The position numbers were made by a program, and so were the translations under genes. The notes under the pieces were generated by a model, which was not told where the DNA came from, made no database searches, and saw only the letters and a program-made list of their open reading frames with translations. Positions 1 to 6,521 of a DNA stretch of 20,198 nt are shown here, piece after piece. Location of the stretch: contig URTL01000021.1 in assembly GCA_900550785.1 (NCBI GenBank), positions 1-20,198 of the forward strand. The letters are read 5' to 3'. The DNA is from an uncultured Collinsella sp. (GTDB lineage Bacteria > Actinomycetota > Coriobacteriia > Coriobacteriales > Coriobacteriaceae). The number at the start of each line of letters is the position of its first letter. Position 1 is the stretch's first letter.

Positions 1-227
1 TGGCTCTGACCCCGTTCGCGCTCGGCGAGCTCATCGCCCTGTACGAGCACATCACGTTTGTCGAGGGCACGGTCTGGGGCATCGACTCCTATGACCAGTG
101 GGGCGTTGAGCTGGGCAAGCAGCTTGCCAAGCAGATTACTCCGGCCTTCCACGACGACGCTGCCAAGGCCGAGCAGGACGCTTCGACCCAGGCGCTCATC
201 GAGTTCTATCGCGCGCATCGCAAGTAG
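1..227 (+). CDS. pgi: Glucose-6-phosphate isomerase, C-terminal end (partial)
   Basis: This is the last 74 or so codons of phosphoglucose isomerase, read in frame from base 3 to the TAG at 225-227; the rest lies upstream of the window. The enzyme interconverts glucose-6-phosphate and fructose-6-phosphate in the cytoplasm. The visible part carries the second family signature, ending in the segment DQWGVELGKQLA, whose lysine is the conserved active-site lysine of the family. The preceding TPFALGELIALYEH stretch also matches the family well. It is followed by a strong terminator. The neighbour on the other side is convergent, so no operon partner is visible. Glucose-6-phosphate is also the expected end product of the deglycase encoded further along, but this gene is 10 kb from that operon and the link is only metabolic. 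Confidence 0.95.
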   Translation, partial: ALTPFALGELIALYEHITFVEGTVWGIDSYDQWGVELGKQLAKQITPAFHDDAAKAEQDASTQALIEFYRAHRK

Positions 228-260
228 TCGCTGCTGTTAACGCATCGCGCCTTATAGTCA

Positions 261-297
261 GGGGCCCGTATCCTATCGGATGCGGGCCCCTTTGCTT
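261..297 (+). terminator. Rho-independent terminator after pgi
   Basis: Bases 261-273 (GGGGCCCGTATCC) pair with 278-290 (GGATGCGGGCCCC) with a single G-T wobble and a 4-base loop. A T-rich tail (TTTGCTTT) follows. It lies 33 bases after the pgi stop. On the opposite strand the hairpin is not followed by a T run, so it probably serves only pgi. Confidence 0.85.
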
Positions 298-368
298 TGC
301 CGTGGTCCCGGGGCGCACGGCCTTTGTGGAACATCGCCGGGGCGTCGCGCGCTGCGAGAACCCTGCGC

Positions 369-1673
369 CTAGATCTCGGCCTCCGCATGGCCTCGCTGCG
401 CCTCGGGCAGCTCCCCGTAGAGCGGATGGTCTTCGAGTCTAAAGCGCTCGACCTGTTCGGGAGTGCGACCGCGTACAAAGAGCCACGAGCGATCAATCGG
501 CGTCGCCATGAGCGTGCTGGGCAGCGCGTCGGCGCGGTCGGAAAACACCCGGGCACTCTCGGGATCCTGGAACGCCAGCACCAGATGCGTGTCGCAGTTG
601 CCCATGATGGAGCGAGCTCGCGCCTCGCCGTAGAGCGCATCGAGCTGGTTGGTCGACTGCAGCAGCAGCGTTGCCCAGATGTTGCGGCTTCGGATAATCG
701 AGAGCACGTTGTCGATCTGGGGGATCTGCAGATTTGCGAAGTCATCGAGCATAAAGCGCACGGGCACGGGCAGGCTGCCGTCGGGCTGCCTATCGGCTTC
801 GCGAATGAGGCCCATAAACGCCTGCGTAATAAAGAGGCCGGTCAGCGGATCGAGATTGCGGTCAATATCGCTTACGGTTACAAACAGGGCGCAGGGGGTG
901 TGTCCCATGGAAGCGAAGTCCACCTGATGGCACTCACGATAGAGCTGTGCCGCACCGTCGAATCCCAGACACATGATCTTTTCGGCAAGGATGCCGACGA
1001 TGCTCGCGTGCATGCGCTCGGCATTTTGCGTAATGGCGTAGCGCCGCCATAGCGAGAGGGCATAGCTTTGGGGGTCGGTCGTGATCAGGTCGTCAAACAA
1101 TCGGGCCGTGGCACCGTCCTGCAGGTGCTCGATCAGCTTGATGACCGAGCTGATCGTCTGCTCGTCGGCGGGTAGCTGTTCGGTGACGTAGGCGATAAGA
1201 CACGACAGCAGGTTTGCCGCCGCATGATCCCAAAAAGGCTGGTTGTTGTCCTCGATGGGGCAGATGGCCTTTGCCACCGAGAGGATGTCCTGCTGGTTGG
1301 GCCTGCCGTCCGCCTTGCGGCGAATGTGCCTCAGGGGGTTGTAGCCGCAGCGCTCGATGCCGGGCGCAAGGGCCGGGACGGTGTTGAGGTCGGCGAAGTT
1401 GAGGCATTGCACGCGGTAACCGTGGGCTGCCAGCACGGGTCCCACTTCGCGACAGAGCGTGCCTTTGGTGTCGAGCACGATGTAGCTTGCGTTCATTTGC
1501 AGCAGGTTGGGCTTGAGGACGTTTCGGGTCTTGCCGGCTCCCGAGGGGCCGATTACAAGTGCGTTGTTGTTGAGTCCCGTTTGGCGGGTGTCGCAGGAAA
1601 GCGTTCGATCCTTGGCGAGGATGGTGGACGATGCGGACTCAGATGCGGCGAGGCGGCTGGCGAGGTTAGACAT
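369..1673 (-). CDS. Soluble VirD4/TraG-like coupling ATPase (type IV secretion family)
   Basis: This 434-aa protein resembles the cytoplasmic part of Gram-positive TraG/PcfC coupling proteins, which are hexameric ATPases that feed DNA-protein substrates to conjugation channels. Walker A is at residues 42-49 (GPSGAGKT). The family segment DTKG is at 68-71, Walker B within FMLDDFANL at about 307-315, and the motif IRSRNIWATLLLQS follows. The usual N-terminal membrane segments are absent: the protein starts about 40 residues before Walker A. The ATG at 1673 has an ideal upstream AAGGAGGT site. The frame is open further upstream, but that part is in the protease gene. The start overlaps the protease stop by 8 bases, so translation is probably coupled. 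No relaxase or other channel gene is nearby. It may be a relic of an integrative element or a motor recruited for another job. The family call is firm; the role is open. Confidence 0.85.
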   Translation of the reverse strand: MSNLASRLAASESASSTILAKDRTLSCDTRQTGLNNNALVIGPSGAGKTRNVLKPNLLQMNASYIVLDTKGTLCREVGPVLAAHGYRVQCLNFADLNTVPALAPGIERCGYNPLRHIRRKADGRPNQQDILSVAKAICPIEDNNQPFWDHAAANLLSCLIAYVTEQLPADEQTISSVIKLIEHLQDGATARLFDDLITTDPQSYALSLWRRYAITQNAERMHASIVGILAEKIMCLGFDGAAQLYRECHQVDFASMGHTPCALFVTVSDIDRNLDPLTGLFITQAFMGLIREADRQPDGSLPVPVRFMLDDFANLQIPQIDNVLSIIRSRNIWATLLLQSTNQLDALYGEARARSIMGNCDTHLVLAFQDPESARVFSDRADALPSTLMATPIDRSWLFVRGRTPEQVERFRLEDHPLYGELPEAQRGHAEAEI

Positions 1674-2283
1674 GGGCGACCTCCTTGGTGGTCGAGAGGA
1701 TTTCGTGGGCAAAGCCGAGCTCGACGGCGCGCTTGGCCGAAAGGTAGGTGTCTTTTGCAGTGAGGGACTGGATGCGCTTGGGCGTGAGGCCGCTGCGGTC
1801 CGAGAGGATTTGCGTGAGGGTCTTGCGGGTCTGCATGATACGCCGGCTGGTTTCCTGCAGCGCAAGTGCCGAGCCGCCTGCCCCCTGGGGGATCAGCGGG
1901 TCGTGAATCATGAGCTCTGCATGGGGCGCCATACGGCGATCGTCGCCGCCCATAAAGATTACGGCGCCCATGGACGCGGCGAATTCCAGGCAGACGGTGC
2001 GGATGGGGCACGATGCGAGGCGCATGGCGTCATAGATCGCAAGACCCGATCGCACGCTTCCGCCGGCGCTGGCGACAAATATGGTGATGGGGCGGCTGGG
2101 GTCGGTGGCATCGAGCAGGCGGATCTGCTGGCATAGGTCGTGGACCATCGGGGTTTCGATGTTTCCCATGACGGAGAGCTCGCGACGGGCGAGCATCTCA
2201 TCGTAAATGCTGGTGAGCGTGATACCTCGGGCGGATTCACGCATGGTGAGGGGGCTGATGATGGGGGAATGATTGGTGTCCAT
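1666..2283 (-). CDS. ClpP-like ATP-dependent protease proteolytic subunit
   Basis: This 205-aa protein is of ClpP length and fold. The catalytic triad looks intact: Ser104 in the ASMG motif, His127 in MIHDP, and Asp178 in the KDTYLSA segment that aligns with the RDRFLSA region of ClpP. The oxyanion-type GGSVRSG stretch is at 74-80. Canonical ClpP forms heptameric rings that degrade proteins fed by ClpX, ClpA or ClpC. This copy is not beside clpX or tig; it sits between an unknown gene and a VirD4-like ATPase. The N-terminal region is not strikingly like housekeeping ClpP, so it is probably a paralogue. The start ATG at 2283 has an AAAGGAG site. The stop overlaps the ATPase start. The partner ATPase and substrate are unknown. 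Confidence 0.88.
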   Translation of the reverse strand: MDTNHSPIISPLTMRESARGITLTSIYDEMLARRELSVMGNIETPMVHDLCQQIRLLDATDPSRPITIFVASAGGSVRSGLAIYDAMRLASCPIRTVCLEFAASMGAVIFMGGDDRRMAPHAELMIHDPLIPQGAGGSALALQETSRRIMQTRKTLTQILSDRSGLTPKRIQSLTAKDTYLSAKRAVELGFAHEILSTTKEVAHV

Positions 2284-2346
2284 GAGGACTCCTTTCTGTT
2301 GGTTGTGTTGTGGAATAGGATTGTTGCCCGCGGAGGGGCTGGCGGG

Positions 2347-3237
2347 CTACAGGGTTCGTCCGAGCCTGAGATCGAGTTCGGTTGTGGGGCAGGCTGCCTG
2401 TTCGTGCGGCTCGCAAGCGCCAAGGGCTCCAAAGCGATGGAGCGTTGCGGCGGGCGTGGTGTAGGGGAGCCGCAGCTGATGCTCGACAGGGGCACATCCG
2501 TCATTTTTGTAATGAGCCGCGTAGTACTGCGCGATGCTGGCGTTCATCTCGCTGCCATTGCGATGGCGCTCAAACTGGCGTCTGCAGGTCTCGATGATCT
2601 TTGCTACCGACTTGGGTGCCGTCGCGGGAACAAGGGCGAGATAGCCCTCAAATAGCTCGTTGATGCTCAGGAGGCACAGCAGGTCGATCAGCGTCCTTAT
2701 GGCTGCTCCCTCGGCGGAAAAGTGCGCGGTCATGCGGTTATATCGGTTGCGGTCGACGATGGCCGCATGGGGTCTTGGAGTTTTCTGCCCCGTGGTCCCG
2801 GGCTTTTGCCGCGCCTGTGTATTGAGCTCGACGTTGCAGCGCTTGAGGCCGTCCAGCGGAAGGAACAGTGCGGTGCGCAGGGTGTTCCGCTTGCTTTCGA
2901 GTTCATGACGCTCGTCGGGTTCCCATTCGAGCTTGAGTTTCGTGTCGAGCGCCGTAAGCATATGGGCTAGGCAGCCTACGGTAAGAACGTACGAATCGTT
3001 GTCGCGTTTTGGGGCATAGGGGTCTGTCAGCTTGCGAATGTCGGGGTCGCCCATGATCTTTGTGCAGCGCTTCAGCAGTTGAGGGTGGTCGGCCGAGATC
3101 GTCGCGAGCGGTAGCGACGCGTAGTTCTTGATGGTCGCGGCGGCAAAGGCGGCGTCATATTCGTTTGCATATGCTCGCTCAATGCGGGCATCCAGAATGC
3201 TTTTCTTATCGCCGTCTTCAGCGTGGTGGTTTGTCAT
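2347..3237 (-). CDS. Hypothetical protein, first gene of the VirD4/ClpP cassette
   Basis: I do not recognise this 296-aa protein. It appears soluble, with no signal peptide or clear membrane segment. The middle (about 185-250) looks helical and contains hydrophobic runs such as LIDLLCLLSINELFEG, followed by a basic stretch. The C-terminal 50 residues are less ordered and hold cysteines and histidines. The coding call rests on a long open frame without a better alternative, a good GGAGAAG ribosome site before the ATG at 3237, and its place as first gene of a same-strand cluster, 63 bases ahead of the ClpP-like gene. It could be an adaptor or substrate selector for the protease/ATPase pair, but that is only a guess from position. 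Confidence 0.75.
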   Translation of the reverse strand: MTNHHAEDGDKKSILDARIERAYANEYDAAFAAATIKNYASLPLATISADHPQLLKRCTKIMGDPDIRKLTDPYAPKRDNDSYVLTVGCLAHMLTALDTKLKLEWEPDERHELESKRNTLRTALFLPLDGLKRCNVELNTQARQKPGTTGQKTPRPHAAIVDRNRYNRMTAHFSAEGAAIRTLIDLLCLLSINELFEGYLALVPATAPKSVAKIIETCRRQFERHRNGSEMNASIAQYYAAHYKNDGCAPVEHQLRLPYTTPAATLHRFGALGACEPHEQAACPTTELDLRLGRTL

Positions 3238-3253
3238 AGCTTCTCCAATCGGT

Positions 3254-3317
3254 TGATGTTCGTGCTGTTTGTTGATGTGTTGGTTGTCGTGAGTGATGTG
3301 CTTGCCGTGGGTGATGT
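3254..3317 (-). repeat. Four TGATGT direct repeats in the cassette leader
   Basis: The hexamer TGATGT occurs at 3254, 3273, 3294 and 3312, spaced 19, 21 and 18 bases, close to two helical turns. Read on the minus strand this is a CA-rich leader with repeated ACATCA just before the unknown 296-aa gene. It may be an unstructured translation-enhancing leader or an array of regulator sites; it may also be chance in a low-complexity stretch. Confidence 0.45.
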
Positions 3318-3554
3318 GCTGACGTTGGGGTGCTATGCGGTTTTCAATGAGCCCGTGAGGCAGTTGCTGCAGGGGCGGGATGGAACGGCCCGTGCAAGGC
3401 GGAAGGCATCGTGCTCAAAATCGAGACAGCAATGCCCTGGGTGCCTCACATGTGGCAGTTACCTCATTAAGTTGTCATTGCGTTTGGGGTTGTACTTTGC
3501 CGATCTTCTTTCTCTTACACGCTGAAAACTGAAACTGAATATGCTCGATCAAAC

Positions 3555-3576
3555 GATGACCACCGGAGCGGTCATC
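3555..3576. promoter_or_regulatory. Inverted repeat GATGACC-N8-GGTCATC
   Basis: A perfect 7-bp dyad lies at 3555-3561 and 3570-3576 with an 8-base centre, in the intergenic region between the divergent cassette and HAD gene. The following bases (TTTAAAG) are only weakly T-rich, so an operator seems as likely as a terminator. Confidence 0.35.
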
Positions 3577-3601
3577 TTTAAAGTACGTTCGTTTTGCCGA
3601 T

Positions 3602-3630
3602 TTGACAAGAACTAATTTTGAATTTTTTCT
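3602..3630 (+). promoter_or_regulatory. Possible promoter for the Cof-type HAD gene
   Basis: A perfect TTGACA is at 3602-3607. A poor -10-like hexamer (TTTTCT) follows at 3625-3630 after 17 bases. The surroundings are the most AT-rich part of the intergenic region. It would leave a leader of about 200 bases before the ATG at 3844. The -10 is weak, so this is tentative. Confidence 0.3.
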
Positions 3631-3843
3631 ACGGGATGAAATGAGATTTGTGGAACGGTCGCGATTGGTGTCGCCAGCTTTGCATGTGGTGGCTCGGCGT
3701 TTGGGCTGGAACGACTGAGCCCCGAGATGGCGTCCCGTTCATGTTTGAGACAATATATGACTTTTTGCCCGTTGCAAACAGAGTCGCGGTGGGTGTTCTG
3801 TATGATGGCTCAGACAAGGTTGTTCAATGACAGGGAGGCATAT

Positions 3844-4686
3844 ATGGCAATCAAAGCCATCGCAATGGATATCGACGGTACGCTCACCAACGATCAGAAA
3901 GTGATTAGCCCGCGTACGCGCGAGAAGCTGCTCGCGGCGCAGGAGTCGGGCATTAAGCTCATCTTGGCTTCGGGTCGTCCCGCATGGGGGCTACATGCTC
4001 TGGCACAGGAGCTTGACCTCCAAAACCATGACGGTCTGCTAGTCGCTTTCAATGGCGCGCATGTTGTCGACGCTCAGACCGATGAGGTCCTTTTTGACCA
4101 GGCCATGCCGGCTGACGAGCTGCACCGTCTGATTGATCATCTGCAAAACTATGATGTGATCCCCATGATCTCGCTCGGTCGCGACTTGCATGTCGAGGAC
4201 TCGTACCACTGCATGATTACGCTGCCGGATGGCTCGCAGAAAAACATTGTCAAATACGAGCGCGATGCCTGCGACCTTAAGATCCGCGAGGTCGAGAGCT
4301 TGCATGAGGTCGTGGACACTTATCCCGTGGACAAGCTGCTGACGGCGGGCGATCCGGCCTACCTGCAGGCACATTACGAGGAAATGTACGCGCCCTTTAA
4401 GCAGACGCTTTCGGGCATGTTTACGGCCGACTGGTACTTTGAGTACACGGCGCCCGGTATCGACAAGGCCCGTGCGCTCGAGGGTGCTCTGCCCAAGCTC
4501 GGCATCGATGCCAGCGAGGTCGTATCGTTTGGCGACGGCCAGAACGACAAGTCCATGATCGAGTGGGCTGGTACCGGCGTCGCCATGGGTAACGCTGTCG
4601 ATGAAGTCAAGGCCGTGGCCCAGATGGTGACCGCCAACAACAACGAAGACGGTATCGCGGTGGCACTTGACCAGCTACTGGGTTAG
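3844..4686 (+). CDS. Cof-type HAD-IIB family sugar-phosphate phosphatase
   Basis: This 280-aa protein belongs to the Cof/YidA-like HAD hydrolases, cytoplasmic phosphatases acting on sugar phosphates and other small phosphoesters. Motif I is DIDGT with the nucleophile Asp9 and Asp11. Motif II is in LASGRP, and motif IV is the GDGQNDKSM segment near residue 225. The long cap domain between motifs II and III fits type IIB. The start ATG at 3844 has a GGGAGG site 6 bases upstream; the open frame continues to 3727, but no ribosome site is seen there. A terminator follows, so it is probably a single-gene unit. The substrate cannot be told from the sequence. Confidence 0.9.
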   Translation: MAIKAIAMDIDGTLTNDQKVISPRTREKLLAAQESGIKLILASGRPAWGLHALAQELDLQNHDGLLVAFNGAHVVDAQTDEVLFDQAMPADELHRLIDHLQNYDVIPMISLGRDLHVEDSYHCMITLPDGSQKNIVKYERDACDLKIREVESLHEVVDTYPVDKLLTAGDPAYLQAHYEEMYAPFKQTLSGMFTADWYFEYTAPGIDKARALEGALPKLGIDASEVVSFGDGQNDKSMIEWAGTGVAMGNAVDEVKAVAQMVTANNNEDGIAVALDQLLG

Positions 4687-4708
4687 AATCGCCGATAGTG
4701 CATGGTTC

Positions 4709-4737
4709 GGGCGTCCGCTTGCGGGCGCCCTTTTGTT
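4709..4737 (+). terminator. Rho-independent terminator between the two HAD genes
   Basis: GGGCGTCCG (4709-4717) pairs with CGGGCGCCC (4722-4730), one wobble, 4-base loop, followed by TTTTGTT. It ends 12 bases before the GTG start of the next gene, so readthrough or a promoter overlapping this region must drive that gene. Confidence 0.8.
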
Positions 4738-4749
4738 AGGGAGGGTGCC

Positions 4750-5409
4750 GTGTCCGCATTTCCGTTCGACGCCGTTATCTTTGACATGGATGGCGTCATC
4801 GTCGATACCGAGTATTACTACCTGGGCGAGACTGCCGCGTTTGCCAAGGAGCTTGGGCTTAATCTGACTCAAGAGGAGTTGAATGGGCAGGTCGGTACCT
4901 CGCATCAGTTCTTCCTGCATATGCTGGTCGATTGGTTTGAGCGCGCCGGTAAGGGGCATTTCACTGGCGATGAAGCGTTGGCCCGTTGGGACGAATGGGC
5001 TCATAAGCGTCCGCGCGACTATCAGGCTTTGATTAACCCAGGCGCCGTGGATACGATTCGAGAGCTGCCGCGCCGTGGCGTTCGCGTGGCGCTTGCCAGC
5101 TCGTCTCCCATGGTTAGCATCGAGGAAGTGCTCAACGCATGCGGGCTGTCGGATGCCTTTGAGTATGTGGTGAGCGGCGAGCAGTTTAAGGAGAGCAAGC
5201 CCGAGCCCGACATCTACCTGCATGCGCTGGACCTGCTGGGGCTGCCCGCGAATCGCTGCTGCTGCGTCGAGGATTCGGTGCCTGGCATCACTGCCGGCAA
5301 GCGAGCCGGCCTGACAGTCATTGCCAAGCGCGAGGAGCGCTTTGGCTTTAGCCAGGATGCCGCGGACAAGATTATCGACCAGCTGCCGGAGCTGCTCACG
5401 CTTTCTTAG
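4750..5409 (+). CDS. HAD-IA hydrolase, beta-phosphoglucomutase-like
   Basis: This 219-aa protein is of the HAD subfamily IA that includes beta-phosphoglucomutase and small sugar-phosphate phosphatases. Motif I is FDMDGVIVDTE, where the DxD pair is followed by VIVDTE as in this group. Motif II is in LASSSP, the lysine of motif III is in ESKPEPDIY, and motif IV is the VEDSVPGITAGKRAG segment. I chose the GTG at 4750 because GGGAGGG lies just before it. An in-frame ATG at 4702 falls upstream of and inside the terminator hairpin and is unlikely. It differs clearly from the preceding Cof-type HAD, so the two are not duplicates. The substrate is unknown; DxD followed by VIVDTE favours mutase or phosphatase activity on hexose phosphates. 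Confidence 0.87.
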   Translation: MSAFPFDAVIFDMDGVIVDTEYYYLGETAAFAKELGLNLTQEELNGQVGTSHQFFLHMLVDWFERAGKGHFTGDEALARWDEWAHKRPRDYQALINPGAVDTIRELPRRGVRVALASSSPMVSIEEVLNACGLSDAFEYVVSGEQFKESKPEPDIYLHALDLLGLPANRCCCVEDSVPGITAGKRAGLTVIAKREERFGFSQDAADKIIDQLPELLTLS

Positions 5410-5493
5410 GAGCGCGGTAGTTGCGCGTTTTTCGGGTCTGATGAGTAAATAGCCAACATTTTGGTGCGACACCTAGCATACTTTAAGCTAATG

Positions 5494-5532
5494 CGGGCTT
5501 AAGGGCTTGTTGAATGCCCTTAAGCCCGTTTT
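5494..5532 (+). terminator. Perfect 13-bp hairpin with T tail ahead of gntR
   Basis: CGGGCTTAAGGGC (5494-5506) pairs perfectly with its complement at 5516-5528 around a 9-base loop, and TTTT follows. It probably terminates transcription from the HAD gene 85 bases upstream. It lies only 27 bases before the gntR start, so it could also act as an attenuator or protein-binding dyad in the gntR leader. Confidence 0.7.
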
Positions 5533-5559
5533 AGAATTAATTGTGCTGGGAGAGGGTAT

Positions 5560-6303
5560 ATGCCACCGACTGAAGGGCCAACTGACGGTAAAGCAGCGAT
5601 ACCGCTGTACCAACAGGTTATTGATATCATCAAAAACGAAATCAACTCCGGCGCCTACAAGGCGGGCGCGCGGATACCCAACGAATTCGAATTGGCTGAG
5701 AGCTATAAAGTTGGCCGCGTTACCGTGCGACGCGCTATTGAGGAGCTCGTCCAGCAGGGCTATCTAACGAAGCGGCAGGGGAAAGGCACGTTTGTCAATG
5801 CCCCCAAGCTTAAGCGCAAGATTCGCCAGAAGGATGACGTCCAGAGTTTTTCGGACGCATGTCGCGTTAACGGAATGGAACCGGGGGCGTGTGTCATTTC
5901 GAGAAAGATACTGCCGGCGGATTCCACCGAAGCACAGTTCTTTGGTGTTCCCGTTGGAACTGACTTGATTTGCGTTGAGCGCGTGCGCACTGCCGATGGC
6001 GTCCCTGTCATGCTCGAGAACAACATATATGTTTACGAGGACAACGCCTATCTATCAACGGCACCTCTATCTAACCAATCCATTTTTGAGTTCGTGCGCA
6101 ACCGGACGGGCCGCACGCCCGCGTTTACCGACCCGTGCACGCTCGAGATCGCGTGCGCGTCGCCCGAGGTCGCTCGACTGTTGGCAGTTCCCGTTGGCGA
6201 GCCCTTGTTTTATATGGAAGCCTTCTTTTTCGATGAGCAGCGGCGGCCGTTTATCATCGGTCGTCAGCGGATCGTTGGGTCTCGCTACGTTTTTGACATC
6301 TAG
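5560..6303 (+). CDS. GntR family regulator, HutC/UTRA subfamily (FrlR-like)
   Basis: This 247-aa DNA-binding protein has an N-terminal winged helix at about residues 13-78, with the helix-turn-helix around PNEFELAESYKVGRVTVRRAIEELVQQGY and the wing RQGKGTFV. A UTRA ligand-binding domain follows at about 95-243. UTRA regulators bind small metabolites, often phosphorylated sugars, and usually repress the catabolic operon next door until the ligand appears. The E. coli frl operon is controlled by a protein of this family (FrlR). Here the gene lies just upstream of a frl-like operon on the same strand, so it is the obvious local regulator. The ATG at 5560 follows GGGAGAGG. A large hairpin separates it from the operon, consistent with separate transcription. 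Confidence 0.9.
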   Translation: MPPTEGPTDGKAAIPLYQQVIDIIKNEINSGAYKAGARIPNEFELAESYKVGRVTVRRAIEELVQQGYLTKRQGKGTFVNAPKLKRKIRQKDDVQSFSDACRVNGMEPGACVISRKILPADSTEAQFFGVPVGTDLICVERVRTADGVPVMLENNIYVYEDNAYLSTAPLSNQSIFEFVRNRTGRTPAFTDPCTLEIACASPEVARLLAVPVGEPLFYMEAFFFDEQRRPFIIGRQRIVGSRYVFDI

Positions 6304-6313
6304 GACATTGCGA

Positions 6314-6353
6314 ATGGAAACGCCCGGTGGATCATCTCACCGGGCGTTTCCAT
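6314..6353 (+). terminator. Perfect 16-bp dyad after gntR, probable terminator
   Basis: Bases 6314-6329 (ATGGAAACGCCCGGTG) are perfectly complementary to 6338-6353 around an 8-base loop. The stem holds AAA and TTT runs flanking a GC core, but no T run follows outside it. It begins 10 bases after the gntR stop. A terminator is most likely; a regulator-binding dyad is the alternative. Confidence 0.65.
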
Positions 6354-6413
6354 ACCGTTCACGGCGCAAACGCAACCGTTCAACCGCGTTGCGGCAATCA
6401 GTTTGAAATTATC

Positions 6414-6442
6414 TTGATGAAGGAAAAAGCTGCTGGTAATCT
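6414..6442 (+). promoter_or_regulatory. Putative promoter of the catabolic operon
   Basis: TTGATG (6414-6419) and TAATCT (6437-6442) are separated by exactly 17 bases. Both hexamers are moderate matches to the sigma70 consensus. A start near 6449 would place the dyads of the putative operator over and just after the start site, a common arrangement for repression. A weak match overall. Confidence 0.4.
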
Positions 6443-6479
6443 ATGGAACGTCATAGAACGTTTGCATTGTGCAAACGTT
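6441..6479. promoter_or_regulatory. Candidate GntR operator: two adjacent dyads
   Basis: The first dyad is CTATG-N6-CATAG (6441-6456). It abuts a perfect 10-bp inverted repeat, AACGTTTGCA-N3-TGCAAACGTT (6457-6479). GAACGT also occurs as a direct repeat (6446 and 6456). The sites lie between the putative promoter and the permease start at 6522, where a repressor would act. The half-site GCAAACG recurs at 6366-6372, exactly 105 bases from its copy at 6471. Binding by the neighbouring GntR protein is inferred from position. Confidence 0.6.
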
Positions 6480-6521
6480 GAAGCGAGATGCGATGCAGTC
6501 TCGAGTTCTTTGGAGGTATCT

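Larger units (their letters stand above)
3238..3843. other. 606-base intergenic region between divergent genes
   Basis: No convincing gene is seen here; the short open frames lack good ribosome sites and have poor composition. The left part (about 3250-3320) is the putative minus-strand leader of the VirD4/ClpP cassette and holds four TGATGT repeats. A dyad is at 3555-3576. An AT-rich patch at 3590-3640 is the best place for a promoter reading right into the HAD gene. I could not pick a convincing minus-strand promoter for the cassette. Confidence 0.6.

Noticed and set aside
297..1052. Long plus-strand open frame (251 codons) opposite the VirD4-like gene
   Set aside because: No recognisable protein and no ribosome site; it is the antisense shadow of a gene with clear Walker motifs.
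1674..1865. 64-codon N-terminal extension of the VirD4-like ATPase
   Set aside because: It lies within the ClpP-like gene in another frame, is Ser/Pro/Arg-rich, and the ATG at 1673 has an ideal ribosome site.
369..3237. Complete integrative conjugative element
   Set aside because: Only one T4SS-type gene is present; no relaxase, integrase, VirB4-like gene or att repeats could be found around it.
3223..3525. 100-codon plus-strand frame in the intergenic region
   Set aside because: No ribosome site, overlaps the start of the minus-strand gene and the repeats, and the protein looks like translated leader sequence.
4702..4749. ATG start for the HAD-IA gene at 4702
   Set aside because: It lies before and within the terminator hairpin; GTG at 4750 has GGGAGGG just upstream.
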